DNA of 64,000 bases from Barthelona sp. PCE (Eukaryota > Metamonada: BaSk clade). The notes beneath the pieces were generated by a model, which was not told the DNA's origin, ran no database searches, and was given only the letters and a program-made list of their open reading frames with translations. This document shows, one piece after another, positions 36,306 through 46,380 of the stretch. How positions within the stretch are numbered: the stretch's first letter is position 1; every line of letters begins with the position of its first letter. Made by a program: the position numbers and the translations under genes. The DNA lies in contig JAUFOR010000004.1 of the NCBI GenBank assembly GCA_040285745.1, forward strand, positions 1,116,001 through 1,180,000, read 5' to 3'.

Positions 36306-37292
36306 TTATTCAATATTACGCTTCCTCTTTCTATTCTTTTCTTTGTAAAAATGCTGAAAATCTTGGAAATCATCAACAGTTAAATGACTGATTTCTTTGG
36401 TACTGTTATCAATAATACCCTCCATTAACTCCTCGAACCAAGAATCATCATCAATCAATGATTCAACACTTAATTTCGATAAAGAGCAACTATAACCAGA
36501 ACCACCATACATTTTTGTAGATTTCCATATCCATTTCAATAAAGGAAGAGTTGTAGCAATATATTTCTCATCTTTAACCTCTGATTCAAGGAACCATACC
36601 TTACCAGGTAGCTTAGATTGTAAAAGATTGTGATAAAAACCGTTTGGTGATAGAATTGCCTTACCATTAGTGGGACACCCTTCGAATAGAACATATACAG
36701 GCCCATTCTTTTTCTTTTTCGCCTTATGGAGGAGCTCGATGAGTTTGGTAGTGCCTTCATTTTGAGGTTTCTTGTTATACTGATAATGAGTAAAGATTGT
36801 TAAGGCAAGATTGGTTAAAAATCCAGTTTTATGACCACTGATGAATTTAGGAAAGTAAAAATCACCTCGTTTGATCTGATTTATGCCAACAAGGTCGAAA
36901 ATAGAACTATATGTAACAAAAACAAGATCTCCATGATCAGGTAGTGAATCAGTTTGTAAACTTCTTAAACCAGGCTTTGTAACAGAATATTTTGCAAGAA
37001 ATCCGTTCATATTACCAATAGTGATCATGAATAAACGGCAATATAAGTTGGTTGTGTAGTTCTTAATGCCACGTTTAATAATCGGTGCAAGGATGAAGAA
37101 ATTGGCAAGCAGTGTCATGGCCAACAGCCAAAGGAAAAATATGGCGAACAAACCCAATCGTAATGCACGAATTGGAAATATACACAGATTTTTAAAAAAA
37201 CGGCCCACAATATTTCCATATTTTACGTTACCTGGTGGAGCAAACGGGTTTACACCGTGTTTTTTATCGGAAAAAGGTTGATATTTCTCCAT
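36306..37292 (-). CDS. LPA acyltransferase-like membrane protein
   Basis: 328 residues. Hydrophobic segments at ~40-75 are followed by an acyltransferase-like region. FVTYSSIFDLVG occupies the HxxxxD site, but with Tyr in place of the usual His. VLFEGCPTNGKAILSPNG corresponds to the (F/P)EG(T)xSNG acyl-acceptor motif. The layout resembles the Vps66/LOA1 type of lysophosphatidic acid acyltransferases. Loss of the catalytic His, if the alignment is right, raises doubt about activity. A TTTCACT element lies ~15 bp upstream. Confidence 0.6.
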   Translation of the reverse strand: MEKYQPFSDKKHGVNPFAPPGNVKYGNIVGRFFKNLCIFPIRALRLGLFAIFFLWLLAMTLLANFFILAPIIKRGIKNYTTNLYCRLFMITIGNMNGFLAKYSVTKPGLRSLQTDSLPDHGDLVFVTYSSIFDLVGINQIKRGDFYFPKFISGHKTGFLTNLALTIFTHYQYNKKPQNEGTTKLIELLHKAKKKKNGPVYVLFEGCPTNGKAILSPNGFYHNLLQSKLPGKVWFLESEVKDEKYIATTLPLLKWIWKSTKMYGGSGYSCSLSKLSVESLIDDDSWFEELMEGIIDNSTKEISHLTVDDFQDFQHFYKEKNRKRKRNIE

Positions 37293-37380
37293 ATTAGATA
37301 ATATAGAGTGAAATAGGAAAAAATTTCAAATACAACAAAAAATCACATATTTTACATACCAACACACTGGTTAAACTGGT

Positions 37381-39135
37381 TTAGCCCACATGATCCTGTT
37401 CTACAAACATAACAACAAAATTTTCTGTTGGTGGTGAATCAACAAGAAATACTGATCGCATATTGAAACGACGATCTGGATGTACATCTTTAAGAATAAC
37501 AAAGTCCTTTTTTTGCATTTCTGACCTAAATTTGAAAATATTTTTGATAAAAACTACAACATCAGGACTTCTTCTAGCAGATAAATAAGTAGTTTGCCTT
37601 AAACTTGAATGTGAATCAGAAGGTTGTCCTAAAAACGATTTTACCATTCGTTCGTCATCTTCATCCAAGTAATCAACAGCATAATTTTTCACTAAACATA
37701 ATCTACACAATGTACCTAAGATAAACACTTTTTCTTCATCATAAGTAAATTCACTTTTCTCTGTGAAACCCATTTTAGTAAAGTATTCAATGCATGTGTC
37801 CATATCAGAAACTAATAACTTGGTGTAACCAGAGTTTGTTGCAAAAGGATTTTTTTTTAAACTATCCTTACGTTCTTTAACTAATCTTTTAATGAAGCTC
37901 AATTGTTCATTACGCTCTGTAAAATATGTAAATTGAATATCAGTGTAATCATCTTCAAACAATACTTGTTCCATGCCATTTTCTAAAGTAATTGAATACT
38001 CGCCATTTTTAAAAACTGTTTTGGTACAAAACATGGAGTTAAACATAGAAGAATTAACAAGTGGAGAATACTTTTTTTCAATGAAAATTCTTATAACAAT
38101 ATGTTTATCAATAAAAACAAATGTAAAGGCTTCGGGTTGACAATGTTTAATAGCTTCTAAAGGTATTTTAAAAGGATTTTCATCGCTACCAAAGGAAAAA
38201 CATAAATGAAATGGTGTTAAATGCATCGTTCCCCTTTTATGATTTATGCCACAAGTATAAGATACAATAATTGCTTCATTTTTATCCAACCCAAATAACT
38301 CCCTGATGCGATTATGTTCAGGGTCTTCGAATTTCTCCGACAATCGCTGTTTAGCATCTCTTAATTCTTCTTTCAGAGCTGCACATAATTCAGTAATATT
38401 AACAAGTTGATCATCTTTATAATTAATTTCATTTCTTAAGATACTTAATTGCTCTTTAAGGTCATTGTTTTCTTCTTCTTTAGCAATACTATATTCAATA
38501 TCATCAATATTACTCTCTGTAAAATGATTTTCCGATCCTAAATCATTTTTCCCACCAATTGAAAAGTACTTATTGGCTGATTGAATATTGGACAGATCAA
38601 CATCACATATTTCTAGTATGAATTCTTGTTCTTCAGCCATAATTTCAAACTTTTCATCCATAGGACCAGTTACATACTGAAATAAACGAATTAATAGTTC
38701 TTTTAGTTGTTCAAACAATTCAGAGAAATTCGAATACATCTCCTTTTGTTTAAAATTTTGTTGTTTGAGATTATTATGTTCTCTAACAATATTCTTCAAA
38801 GCCCGTTTAAGTTTAACTACCATATTCTTCAACGCTTCCTCATCCAAGCGATCAATTTCTGGATCTTCTTCACTTGAATGTTGTTGTAAAAGTCGAAGAA
38901 ATACAGAGAAAACACGAAGTTCATTCTTTTTGAGTTCCCTGGCTTTTTCATCCGTTGGCTCCTCTGTTTCAGTATACTTATCCTCAAGAAGCGAGTCAAT
39001 TTGCTGTCTTGCAATGGACAGTTCTCTTTTAAGCTGTTGGAAGTTTTCCTGACTGTATTCTAACATACCCTCTGTATCATATACCTCTCTCGAGTCAGAG
39101 AGCGTGTTCAGGACGGCAAATAAATGGTCCTTCAT
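37381..39135 (-). CDS. Coiled coil-GRAM-VOC fold protein
   Basis: 584 residues. Residues ~20-270 are mostly coiled coil. A GRAM-like lipid-binding domain follows at ~281-420 (FGLDKNEAIIVSYTCGI, then GTMHLTPFHLCFSF, then IPLEAIKHC). The last ~145 residues (436-580) show two beta-alpha-beta-beta-beta modules like the VOC/glyoxalase fold: YTKLLVSDMDTCIEYFTKMG, then VVVFIKN...FLVDSP...FVVMFVEQ. Typical metal ligands at the first strand are missing, so it may be a binding domain rather than an enzyme. GRAM domains bind membranes. I do not know this combination from any named family. The ATG is 2 bp after TTTTCAT. Confidence 0.6.
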   Translation of the reverse strand: MKDHLFAVLNTLSDSREVYDTEGMLEYSQENFQQLKRELSIARQQIDSLLEDKYTETEEPTDEKARELKKNELRVFSVFLRLLQQHSSEEDPEIDRLDEEALKNMVVKLKRALKNIVREHNNLKQQNFKQKEMYSNFSELFEQLKELLIRLFQYVTGPMDEKFEIMAEEQEFILEICDVDLSNIQSANKYFSIGGKNDLGSENHFTESNIDDIEYSIAKEEENNDLKEQLSILRNEINYKDDQLVNITELCAALKEELRDAKQRLSEKFEDPEHNRIRELFGLDKNEAIIVSYTCGINHKRGTMHLTPFHLCFSFGSDENPFKIPLEAIKHCQPEAFTFVFIDKHIVIRIFIEKKYSPLVNSSMFNSMFCTKTVFKNGEYSITLENGMEQVLFEDDYTDIQFTYFTERNEQLSFIKRLVKERKDSLKKNPFATNSGYTKLLVSDMDTCIEYFTKMGFTEKSEFTYDEEKVFILGTLCRLCLVKNYAVDYLDEDDERMVKSFLGQPSDSHSSLRQTTYLSARRSPDVVVFIKNIFKFRSEMQKKDFVILKDVHPDRRFNMRSVFLVDSPPTENFVVMFVEQDHVG

Positions 39136-39245
39136 ATGAAAAGATGGAAAAAAAATGAAAATGATTTAAAGCATTTACATTTTGAAGTAAACAGACTTAT
39201 TATCAGTGTCTGTGTACCCAATCAAGCTTATGACAAGGATTTTAC

Positions 39246-40409
39246 TTACATTGCGAGAACTCTAGCTAAATTCTCTAACTTGTTAATTGTATTTGATGCA
39301 GCATTAGAAAACTGCTTGACATCCTGACTGATTCGGTTAGCCCTGTGAACTACACCTTCTAATTCATCAATTCTGAAAGTTAAATCTCCATTCTGAATAA
39401 ACTCAACTAGATCCAATTCTACTAATTTAATAGGTAAACTAAACTCTTCAGCAATCTTAGCAAGTGTCACTCTTGAATAACTTTTTAAAAATTGTCTGTA
39501 ACAAGTCTTTCTAAAATTATAAAAAAAGAAACTTTCAAATTTATGGCAATAATAATCAGTTTTTAATCGTTCTTTAATAGAAGCGGCTAATTTCAAACCT
39601 TCTTTATAATTTCCATTATAAAAATTATTGGAAAATTCTTCAATATCCTCTAAAGAATTAATAACTGTCTTCACATCTGAGCTGTTCAATACATAATCTC
39701 TATATCTAGGTCTTTTTAAAGTAATTACAGAGAAAACACATAAATAGAACACTAAACGTTCGAAATCTATTAATTCTGTAGCCATAAAAGTATTTAAACA
39801 TTCAATAAAATCATTAACACAATCTAAAAAGTTACCTTTCATTAATGAAAATAAACCACGATAAGTTAAAAGTCTATTCTTATGTTCAAAGTCAAGAACA
39901 TTGTTTTGGGCCATAATATCAATATCAGCCAACCATTTTTCAATCATAACAAAATCATTGCAACAAAAAGAAATAAGTAAACGTAAAAACACGCTCTTCA
40001 TCTTGGTGCTGTCACCCATGGGGATGGCATCACACTCTTGGAAAATCGCAAATCCCTCATCAACCTTACCAATCTTACAAAGAAGTTGTGCTTTCTTGTA
40101 TTTTCCATTGAAAACTTCAACAGAACCCATATCACGCTTTGCTTCTTCGATTTCATCATCAATTTTGACAATTTCTTCGTCAATGTATGACTGTAGTTCA
40201 CTAACTTCTTCTTCTGTAAGAGATATATAATCACAGTCAACCAAATACTTATCCCTGAAGTATAGGATCTTGTTCTCGATAATGATATCCTTCATTTCGT
40301 TAAAGGATTCACTTTGATCCATTTCTGAAACGCTGTGTAAGAATGAGAGTTCCTGAAGCTTCAAGATCTTCCTCCAGACCTTATCTTCCGATTCAGCTGT
40401 GAAAAACAT
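39246..40409 (-). CDS. 26S proteasome lid subunit RPN7/PSMD6
   Basis: 387 residues, normal for RPN7. The helical repeat region (residues ~95-250) includes KYKKAQLLCKIGKVDEGFAI, IEKWLADIDIMA and RLLTYRGLFSLMKGNFLDCVN, followed by LKRPRYRDYVL. The PCI winged helix at ~285-350 reads RQFLKSYSRVTLAKIAEEF then VELDLVEFIQNGDL. RPN7 is a structural lid subunit. GACTTCATT lies directly before the ATG. Confidence 0.85.
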   Translation of the reverse strand: MFFTAESEDKVWRKILKLQELSFLHSVSEMDQSESFNEMKDIIIENKILYFRDKYLVDCDYISLTEEEVSELQSYIDEEIVKIDDEIEEAKRDMGSVEVFNGKYKKAQLLCKIGKVDEGFAIFQECDAIPMGDSTKMKSVFLRLLISFCCNDFVMIEKWLADIDIMAQNNVLDFEHKNRLLTYRGLFSLMKGNFLDCVNDFIECLNTFMATELIDFERLVFYLCVFSVITLKRPRYRDYVLNSSDVKTVINSLEDIEEFSNNFYNGNYKEGLKLAASIKERLKTDYYCHKFESFFFYNFRKTCYRQFLKSYSRVTLAKIAEEFSLPIKLVELDLVEFIQNGDLTFRIDELEGVVHRANRISQDVKQFSNAASNTINKLENLARVLAM

Positions 40410-40820
40410 AATGAAGTCGCAACAAGGAAGGGTAATAAGTTGTAAATCACCTTCATACTTTTTTTATGTTATGTTGTTGAATGTTCAAGAGATTTATGGG
40501 CATTACCTTGTTAATTTTGGTGCGGAGTGTATTAAACAGGCTTACTTAAGGAATTTTTTTCCAAAAAACTTTTTGGGCTCATAATTTTGCTTATTTGAAT
40601 TGGATGTTGTTTATTGGGATGTTTTTGTGAACATGTATTGAAATAATATTGAAAAATTTGCAATATTTATTTGGAATTTTAGAATTTTTAGGAATCATTA
40701 ACTACTGCACATTATCTTACATGATAAACAACTGATATACCACATAAACACATCGCTGAATGGCAAGATGTAATGAACAATAAACAACTGATCTTATACT
40801 CTCTTTTTTCTTTCCTTCAC
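40410..40820. other. Divergent intergenic region
   Basis: 411 bp between RPN7 (minus) and UTP15 (plus). AT-rich with T-runs; two short overlapping frames here look like chance. No RNA gene recognised. Confidence 0.35.
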
Positions 40821-42368
40821 ATGGCTGAGTACCAACGTATCACTCATAAAGTACATCGGCCGCTCTTCGAGCAGCAAAAGCGGGCAGATATTGATCAGTT
40901 CTTCCGATCATTCAACAAAACACATCTTAATCGCGTTCTGGGATCTCCAAGCTCTTCAGAGTTCAGTAGCTCGCTCACACCACAGCTGTGCGCTTTGTCT
41001 TCTAGCTCTAGAATATATATATATGATGTTGAGAATAATGAAATCGTAACAAATATTACAAGGTTCAAAACCCCTGTTTTCTGTGCATCATTCCACCCAG
41101 AGAGCCCACTTATCGTAGGAGGATGCGATGTAGGTTTGGTAAAAGTTGTAGGTATCAAGAAAAGTGTTCAATTACGTTCTTTTAAGGCTCATGATGGACC
41201 TTGTAGGGTTGCAAAGTTCATTAACGCCCACGCAAACATCCTGCTCACTGCAGGTGATGATGGAAAGATTGCAGTTTGTGATGTAGCAACTGGAGAAATT
41301 GTTCGAAAATGGGAAGCTCACCAAGCTTATATTCGATGTGGTGAAGTTGTAGGTCACCAAGGTATGTTCATAACTGGATCAGACGACGGATTCATGCGTT
41401 TATGGGATTATAGAAGTGATAAGCCTCTCGTAGCAGAATGGAGCGGTTTTACGGATCAGATTAATTGTTGCACAGTAATGCCCGGTAACTTCATGTGTGC
41501 TGTTGGCAGTGGGCCGCATCTTAATACAATTTCTTTAGCGCAACCTGGTAAGATACAATCAGTGAGTCACGTTCATCAACAAGAGATTTCTGCTTTACAG
41601 TATGATGCTTTGAATTCTGCTTACATTACAGCTTCCTATGATGGAAGTGTCAGTTGTTTAAGTTCTGATATGAGTGTTATTTGGGGATTCAAATTGAATG
41701 CACCTATCTCTACAATGTCGTATTCTCCCAAGAGTTCACACATTGTATGTGGTTGTATTGATGGATCTGTCATTACAAGGTATCGTGGTAACTTTAGAAA
41801 TGATATGAATATCTTTGATGTGGAAAAAATGGAAGAAAATGAAGAGTATTCTTCTATGGATAGTTTTTTAAAACAATTTAGCAGTGGTCATCATGAAATT
41901 AAACAAATCATGAAGAAAGAATATAAAGATGCTTTAAAAGATGCTGAGTTTAAAGATATTGAGAGAAAAAGAACTTTTGCCGAATATGATCAATTTTTAA
42001 GGAAATTCCAGTACGCAAATGCTATCATTAGTGTTCTCAACTTGAATAACACAAAAATATTTGCTTCTTTATTGCAAGAATTGGTTTTGAGGGATGCGTT
42101 AGTGCTAGCTCTCAACGGTCTTTCAGATGAGACACTTATTTCAGAGTTCATGAGGCAGATTACTCACATGTTGAGCTATATGGAGTATCAAGAACTGGTT
42201 TTAGAAGTTATTGATGTTAGTTATCAATATTTCAGTTCTAACCTGAGTAGTGTTGCTGTAATTGATGGGTTCCACACTTTATACCACAAGATACGTAAGG
42301 AGAACGAGTTCCAAGATGATCTACTGACTTTGCGTGGTGTAATCAATTCTATGGATAACTTTCAGTAA
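40821..42368 (+). CDS. UTP15: UTP15, small-subunit processome WD40 protein
   Basis: 515 residues from ATG 40821, which follows TTTCCTTCAC directly; an in-frame ATG at 40773 would add 16 hydrophobic residues that do not fit the family. WD40 repeats fill residues ~30-320 (FKTPVFCASFHPESPLIVGG; KAHDGPCRVAKFINAHANIL; GSDDGFMRLWDYRSDKP). The helical UTP15 C-terminal domain follows (FAEYDQFLRKFQYANAI ... TLISEFMRQITHMLSYMEY). UTP15 is part of the t-UTP subcomplex linking rRNA transcription to early 18S processing. Confidence 0.88.
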   Translation: MAEYQRITHKVHRPLFEQQKRADIDQFFRSFNKTHLNRVLGSPSSSEFSSSLTPQLCALSSSSRIYIYDVENNEIVTNITRFKTPVFCASFHPESPLIVGGCDVGLVKVVGIKKSVQLRSFKAHDGPCRVAKFINAHANILLTAGDDGKIAVCDVATGEIVRKWEAHQAYIRCGEVVGHQGMFITGSDDGFMRLWDYRSDKPLVAEWSGFTDQINCCTVMPGNFMCAVGSGPHLNTISLAQPGKIQSVSHVHQQEISALQYDALNSAYITASYDGSVSCLSSDMSVIWGFKLNAPISTMSYSPKSSHIVCGCIDGSVITRYRGNFRNDMNIFDVEKMEENEEYSSMDSFLKQFSSGHHEIKQIMKKEYKDALKDAEFKDIERKRTFAEYDQFLRKFQYANAIISVLNLNNTKIFASLLQELVLRDALVLALNGLSDETLISEFMRQITHMLSYMEYQELVLEVIDVSYQYFSSNLSSVAVIDGFHTLYHKIRKENEFQDDLLTLRGVINSMDNFQ

Positions 42369-42503
42369 ATAGCAGGTTTTGATCATTCCTGAGCAGTTGA
42401 GAGCATTTGATTTATAATAAACTGAGAATAGACGAATAAAAATCGTTTTGTTTTTCTGACCCTTTTCATTGTATCATTTCACACCGGCTATCTAGTAAAT
42501 AAG

Positions 42504-44210
42504 ATGGAGGCCAGAAAGCGAACATCGTCATTTGATGGTTTGCCTGCCAAACAGCAATTCACAAAGATAGATCAGAATTGGACTACAACTATACAGCACA
42601 GATATTCCACACTTCAAGCGCGGGTCATTGACCACTTGAGCAGGGTGTTACCAAGAGATAGTATTGCAAAAGCGGAAATTGAGAGTTACGATTCTATTTT
42701 TTCTAGAACCGATGTTGTCATGTATTCCATGGAATATGAGCTTCCGCTAAAGGACGTTAGCGTGTTCGTGCGGGATATTTACGATAATTACGTAGATATG
42801 TCGAAACCTGCATTGAAAACTGAACAGAAAGGGGATTTTTTAAGAACCACATTCATTAACAGAACTTTCACAACCAAGGGTCCAAACACAGAGCTTACTG
42901 AAGCGGAAATGAAAGCTAAGTTAGGTGATTGGGAGGAGTACGATGAATTTTTATGGCGTACTTATCGTAGTCGTGTTAAAATTTTGAATTTTAAGAAGAA
43001 ATGGTTACCTGCAGTTAGCTTAAACCGTGTAGGAGTGTTTAAGAAAGAAGTTTTTTCAACATTAACCGTTGATCATGTTTTTATTTTATGGCAACGTATT
43101 ATTTTTAGAAAATTAGTTCCATCACAGAAGATAAGTGCAACTAGTATTGTATTTAATTATTTAGGTAAGTTTTTAAAATTACTTCAACTTAAAATGATTG
43201 AATCCAATTATTTTGATTGTGATAAATCAAACAAGATCATTGATTTAGCTTTATTGAGCATGGAGATGAATATTTTTGCGATATCCCAGTTGTTTGATGA
43301 CGGAAATGGTAATTTAGATGGTATGATTTATGGTAGAGTTTTGAAGAGTGGTGTTTACTCAACATTACTTGAATTTTATAACCTTAATCAGTATCCAGAG
43401 CTGAAAAACTTTGCTTTTGTAGGGCTCAAGCGCTTTTACGAAGCTAAACATGGGTTGCTTTCGCAAAATGAACGGATTAAGTCTAGTAATTTCCAGGAGT
43501 TCTCTCTTGCACTAATTAACGATATTCAAACGGCACGTAAGGCACAGGATAGTCTGCAAAACACAACAAAAATGACCAAAAAGGCACTTACACTAAAAAA
43601 GATGGGTAGCTTGGTGAGTGAAGAGCAATCTAAGGATGATTTTAAGGGTTTACGTGTTTCTTTCAAAGCTCAGTTGCAGGAAAGCGAGTCAGTTGATGCA
43701 TTTAAGATGCTTGATGATGTTATAGAGCCGAAAAATCAACGAGAGTTTGACCGTGAACATATTTTTTCTCATTACGATCATAAGGTACGAACAAGATTGG
43801 AGAAGATGAAGTACAATAGACGTTATACCATTATTCAAGAAGAATTTGATAAAATACACAAAATTGGTGATGAACCCTTGTACGAAACACCGCCTTTATT
43901 AATTATTCCCAAAGAAATAAGGGAGGGGACTTTCTGGGGCGACTACCCACCAAGAGAAGGTATACCACCATCAAAGAGGAGATGTTCAGAGCCTAAAAGA
44001 ATAGCTGATCCAGAGTCGGTTGGAGGTATCATTCTTATTGATGACGTGGAAGAATACCCGTTTAAGAAGGCGCAACCAAAACCAAAAGCTGGTTTAAGTG
44101 TTTTAGCAAGTTTAAAACAGAAACAAATGAAGAAAAAGAAAGCTATGCAACTCTTAACATCGAAACAGAAACAGACTCGAGGTCTGGGCTTTCCTCTAAG
44201 TAAACGATAG
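42504..44210 (+). CDS. Uncharacterised basic protein
   Basis: 568 residues. A globular, mostly helical N-terminal 350 residues (EYDEFLWRTYRSRVKILNFK; AISQLFDDGNGNLDGMIYG) is followed by a lysine-rich region with several nuclear-localisation-like clusters and a KKKKAMQLLTSKQKQ tail. The gene follows UTP15 on the same strand by 135 bp. No family recognised; a nuclear role is inferred from charge only. CCTTTTCATT and ATTTCACACC lie 25-45 bp upstream of the ATG. Confidence 0.6.
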   Translation: MEARKRTSSFDGLPAKQQFTKIDQNWTTTIQHRYSTLQARVIDHLSRVLPRDSIAKAEIESYDSIFSRTDVVMYSMEYELPLKDVSVFVRDIYDNYVDMSKPALKTEQKGDFLRTTFINRTFTTKGPNTELTEAEMKAKLGDWEEYDEFLWRTYRSRVKILNFKKKWLPAVSLNRVGVFKKEVFSTLTVDHVFILWQRIIFRKLVPSQKISATSIVFNYLGKFLKLLQLKMIESNYFDCDKSNKIIDLALLSMEMNIFAISQLFDDGNGNLDGMIYGRVLKSGVYSTLLEFYNLNQYPELKNFAFVGLKRFYEAKHGLLSQNERIKSSNFQEFSLALINDIQTARKAQDSLQNTTKMTKKALTLKKMGSLVSEEQSKDDFKGLRVSFKAQLQESESVDAFKMLDDVIEPKNQREFDREHIFSHYDHKVRTRLEKMKYNRRYTIIQEEFDKIHKIGDEPLYETPPLLIIPKEIREGTFWGDYPPREGIPPSKRRCSEPKRIADPESVGGIILIDDVEEYPFKKAQPKPKAGLSVLASLKQKQMKKKKAMQLLTSKQKQTRGLGFPLSKR

Positions 44211-44401
44211 AATGGTAATTGTGATTTTATGTTGTGATTCTATTGATTTCTTCAGAAAATAATAAGATTTGATAAATAGAAGCTATTTTCACTACGTTCG
44301 TACTTTACTGAAAGAATAAAAGGCTGATTGGTTCAACAAAAGTAACTTTTCCTTGATATTCTGTTTTCACTCCTTTTCACACTAGTTTGACATTTTGAAG
44401 T

Positions 44402-46366
44402 ATGACTGCCGAGTTCATTCAGGAAAACCTTGTCGAAATTTTGCAGACAAGAGCCAAAACACTGGAAGATACAAACGCTGAGCTGTTTGAAGAAGTTCAA
44501 AAACTGAAGAATCAACTGCTTCAAGCCCAGATTCCAACGTTGTCTGGTGAATCTAAAACCAACAAGAAAGGAATTCAGGATAAAATTTTAAAACGATCCC
44601 GACAACAAACCATATTATTTACTGAAAACATTCGTCTGAAGCGTCGTATTGTTGACCTTGAGTTGAAACTCGCTGAAAAAGAAGGAAAATCTGTTGATGA
44701 AGTAGAAGTTGAGACACAACCTGAACTTGTTGTTGAGCCTGAAGCACCAATTGAAGATAAAGCATTGGAGCTCCCAGATGAACCATCTGTTGAAGGATCG
44801 ACCACGTCAGAGGCTGATCCATTGATTGTAATTCGCTTGAAATCAGAAATGGGCAAGATGAAGCATCAACTGACCAGACGTATCAAGGATCTTGAGCAGC
44901 AATTGATAGAAAAAGAGTCCATCATAATGGAGTTGAGAACGATTGAGGATGAGAAGATTGTTGAAATCCCAACAATGGATGAAGTCATGGAAGGAGTTAC
45001 AGAAAAAGCAACTTTACAAAATGAACTGGATATAGCAACTGAAAACAGTCATAATGTACAATCTAAATTGGTCTCATACATGCATGAGGTTGAAAAATTA
45101 AGCAACCAATTACGTTCAGCTTTACGTGTAAGTTCAATGATGGATGAACAACTTGAGAACAAAACTAAACAAATTTCTGAGCTCGAAAAACATATTGAGG
45201 AAGTTGAAAAGCGTTATAATGACTTGGATAGCACGTCTACTGAAACAATTCAGAGATTACGTGATCAGCTTTTATCGATCCAAAAAAACAACACCAGTCA
45301 ATCATCGAATTTGAAAACTAACATTAGTTCATTATCTCAGGAGATTGATCGCCTTGTTAGCGAGAACAGATCATTACGTCATTCACTTCAAATTAAGCAT
45401 TCTACTACAGAAAGTGCTGCTATTAAGATTTTAGAAGTACGTAACCAAACTTTACAAGAAGAGTTAAACGTATATAAGACACAGCGTTCCCGTATGGATG
45501 ATCGTATCCGTGAAGCTGATTTGGAAATGCACGATTTGCGTTTGAAGAATGAAAATTTGCAAAACGATAAACATTCTGGTGTACTTCAGAATTCATATTT
45601 GACTGCTCAGATTGAGGAGCTTCGTGGCCAGGTACGTACAAGCGAAGATGGCCAGGTGCTTCTGCGTAAGCGTATTGAAGAACATGTTAGTGAGATTAAA
45701 CGAGTTAAAAAGGAGTTAGCAGTTGAAATGACTCACGTTAAAAACCTTAACGAAACAATTTCTTCCATTAAGGAAGCCCATATTTCTGAGAAAGAAGGGT
45801 CAATTCAACAAATTCGAAAACTAAGGGATGAGAAAAAATCTTATCAAAAGAAGTACACTGTATTGCAAGATGAATTTAACAAGTGTGTTCCCAGAGTAGA
45901 ATTCTTCAGTGGTGATTTTATGAAGGCTATTGGTACTAAAACAGAAGACTTTGTTCGTCTTAGCTCCATTCAAACTCCTTCAGATCTTGTTATTTGCGCC
46001 AATGGACTCACTGCACGTGTTAATGCAGCTCTCGGTGCCCAACATGATCGAATTCGTTATTTAAACACTAAAATCACGGATTTATTAGATGTTATGCTTG
46101 CTATTCTTAACGATATTGTTTCATCACCTGAAGATATCAAGAACAAGGAGATGTATCACGGTTTATTGGTAAAACTCCAAGCTAATTCAACTCAGCCACT
46201 CATTCAAAGCGAACATCCAGGACCTTCAATAGATCCTACTTTTGCACCTAGTGTCGTTGATGCTATCCCCAGTACACCTATTTCAATGATTAAACGTACG
46301 GTTTTTGAAGCCACTGAAAGTAATCTTCGAGAATCTGAAAGACCAATCGAAGAAGAAGAATTGTAA
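44402..46366 (+). CDS. Long coiled-coil protein
   Basis: 654 residues, nearly all coiled coil (for example LEKHIEEVEKRYNDLDS; IEELRGQVRTSEDGQVLL). An acidic Glu/Pro-rich interruption lies at ~95-140, and a less structured region at ~490-560 is followed by a Pro/Ser tail. No motor, kinase or anchoring domain was seen, so it could be cytoskeletal or a Golgi-type tether. CTCCTTTTCACAC (44370-44382) lies ~20 bp upstream. It is convergent with raptor, 14 bp between stops. Confidence 0.65.
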   Translation: MTAEFIQENLVEILQTRAKTLEDTNAELFEEVQKLKNQLLQAQIPTLSGESKTNKKGIQDKILKRSRQQTILFTENIRLKRRIVDLELKLAEKEGKSVDEVEVETQPELVVEPEAPIEDKALELPDEPSVEGSTTSEADPLIVIRLKSEMGKMKHQLTRRIKDLEQQLIEKESIIMELRTIEDEKIVEIPTMDEVMEGVTEKATLQNELDIATENSHNVQSKLVSYMHEVEKLSNQLRSALRVSSMMDEQLENKTKQISELEKHIEEVEKRYNDLDSTSTETIQRLRDQLLSIQKNNTSQSSNLKTNISSLSQEIDRLVSENRSLRHSLQIKHSTTESAAIKILEVRNQTLQEELNVYKTQRSRMDDRIREADLEMHDLRLKNENLQNDKHSGVLQNSYLTAQIEELRGQVRTSEDGQVLLRKRIEEHVSEIKRVKKELAVEMTHVKNLNETISSIKEAHISEKEGSIQQIRKLRDEKKSYQKKYTVLQDEFNKCVPRVEFFSGDFMKAIGTKTEDFVRLSSIQTPSDLVICANGLTARVNAALGAQHDRIRYLNTKITDLLDVMLAILNDIVSSPEDIKNKEMYHGLLVKLQANSTQPLIQSEHPGPSIDPTFAPSVVDAIPSTPISMIKRTVFEATESNLRESERPIEEEEL

Positions 46367-46380
46367 AAAGAATGTTTTTA

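Noticed and set aside
40773-40820. Longer UTP15 start at 40773
   Set aside because: It would add 16 hydrophobic residues and overlap the pyrimidine-rich TTTCCTTCAC element that directly precedes the ATG at 40821.
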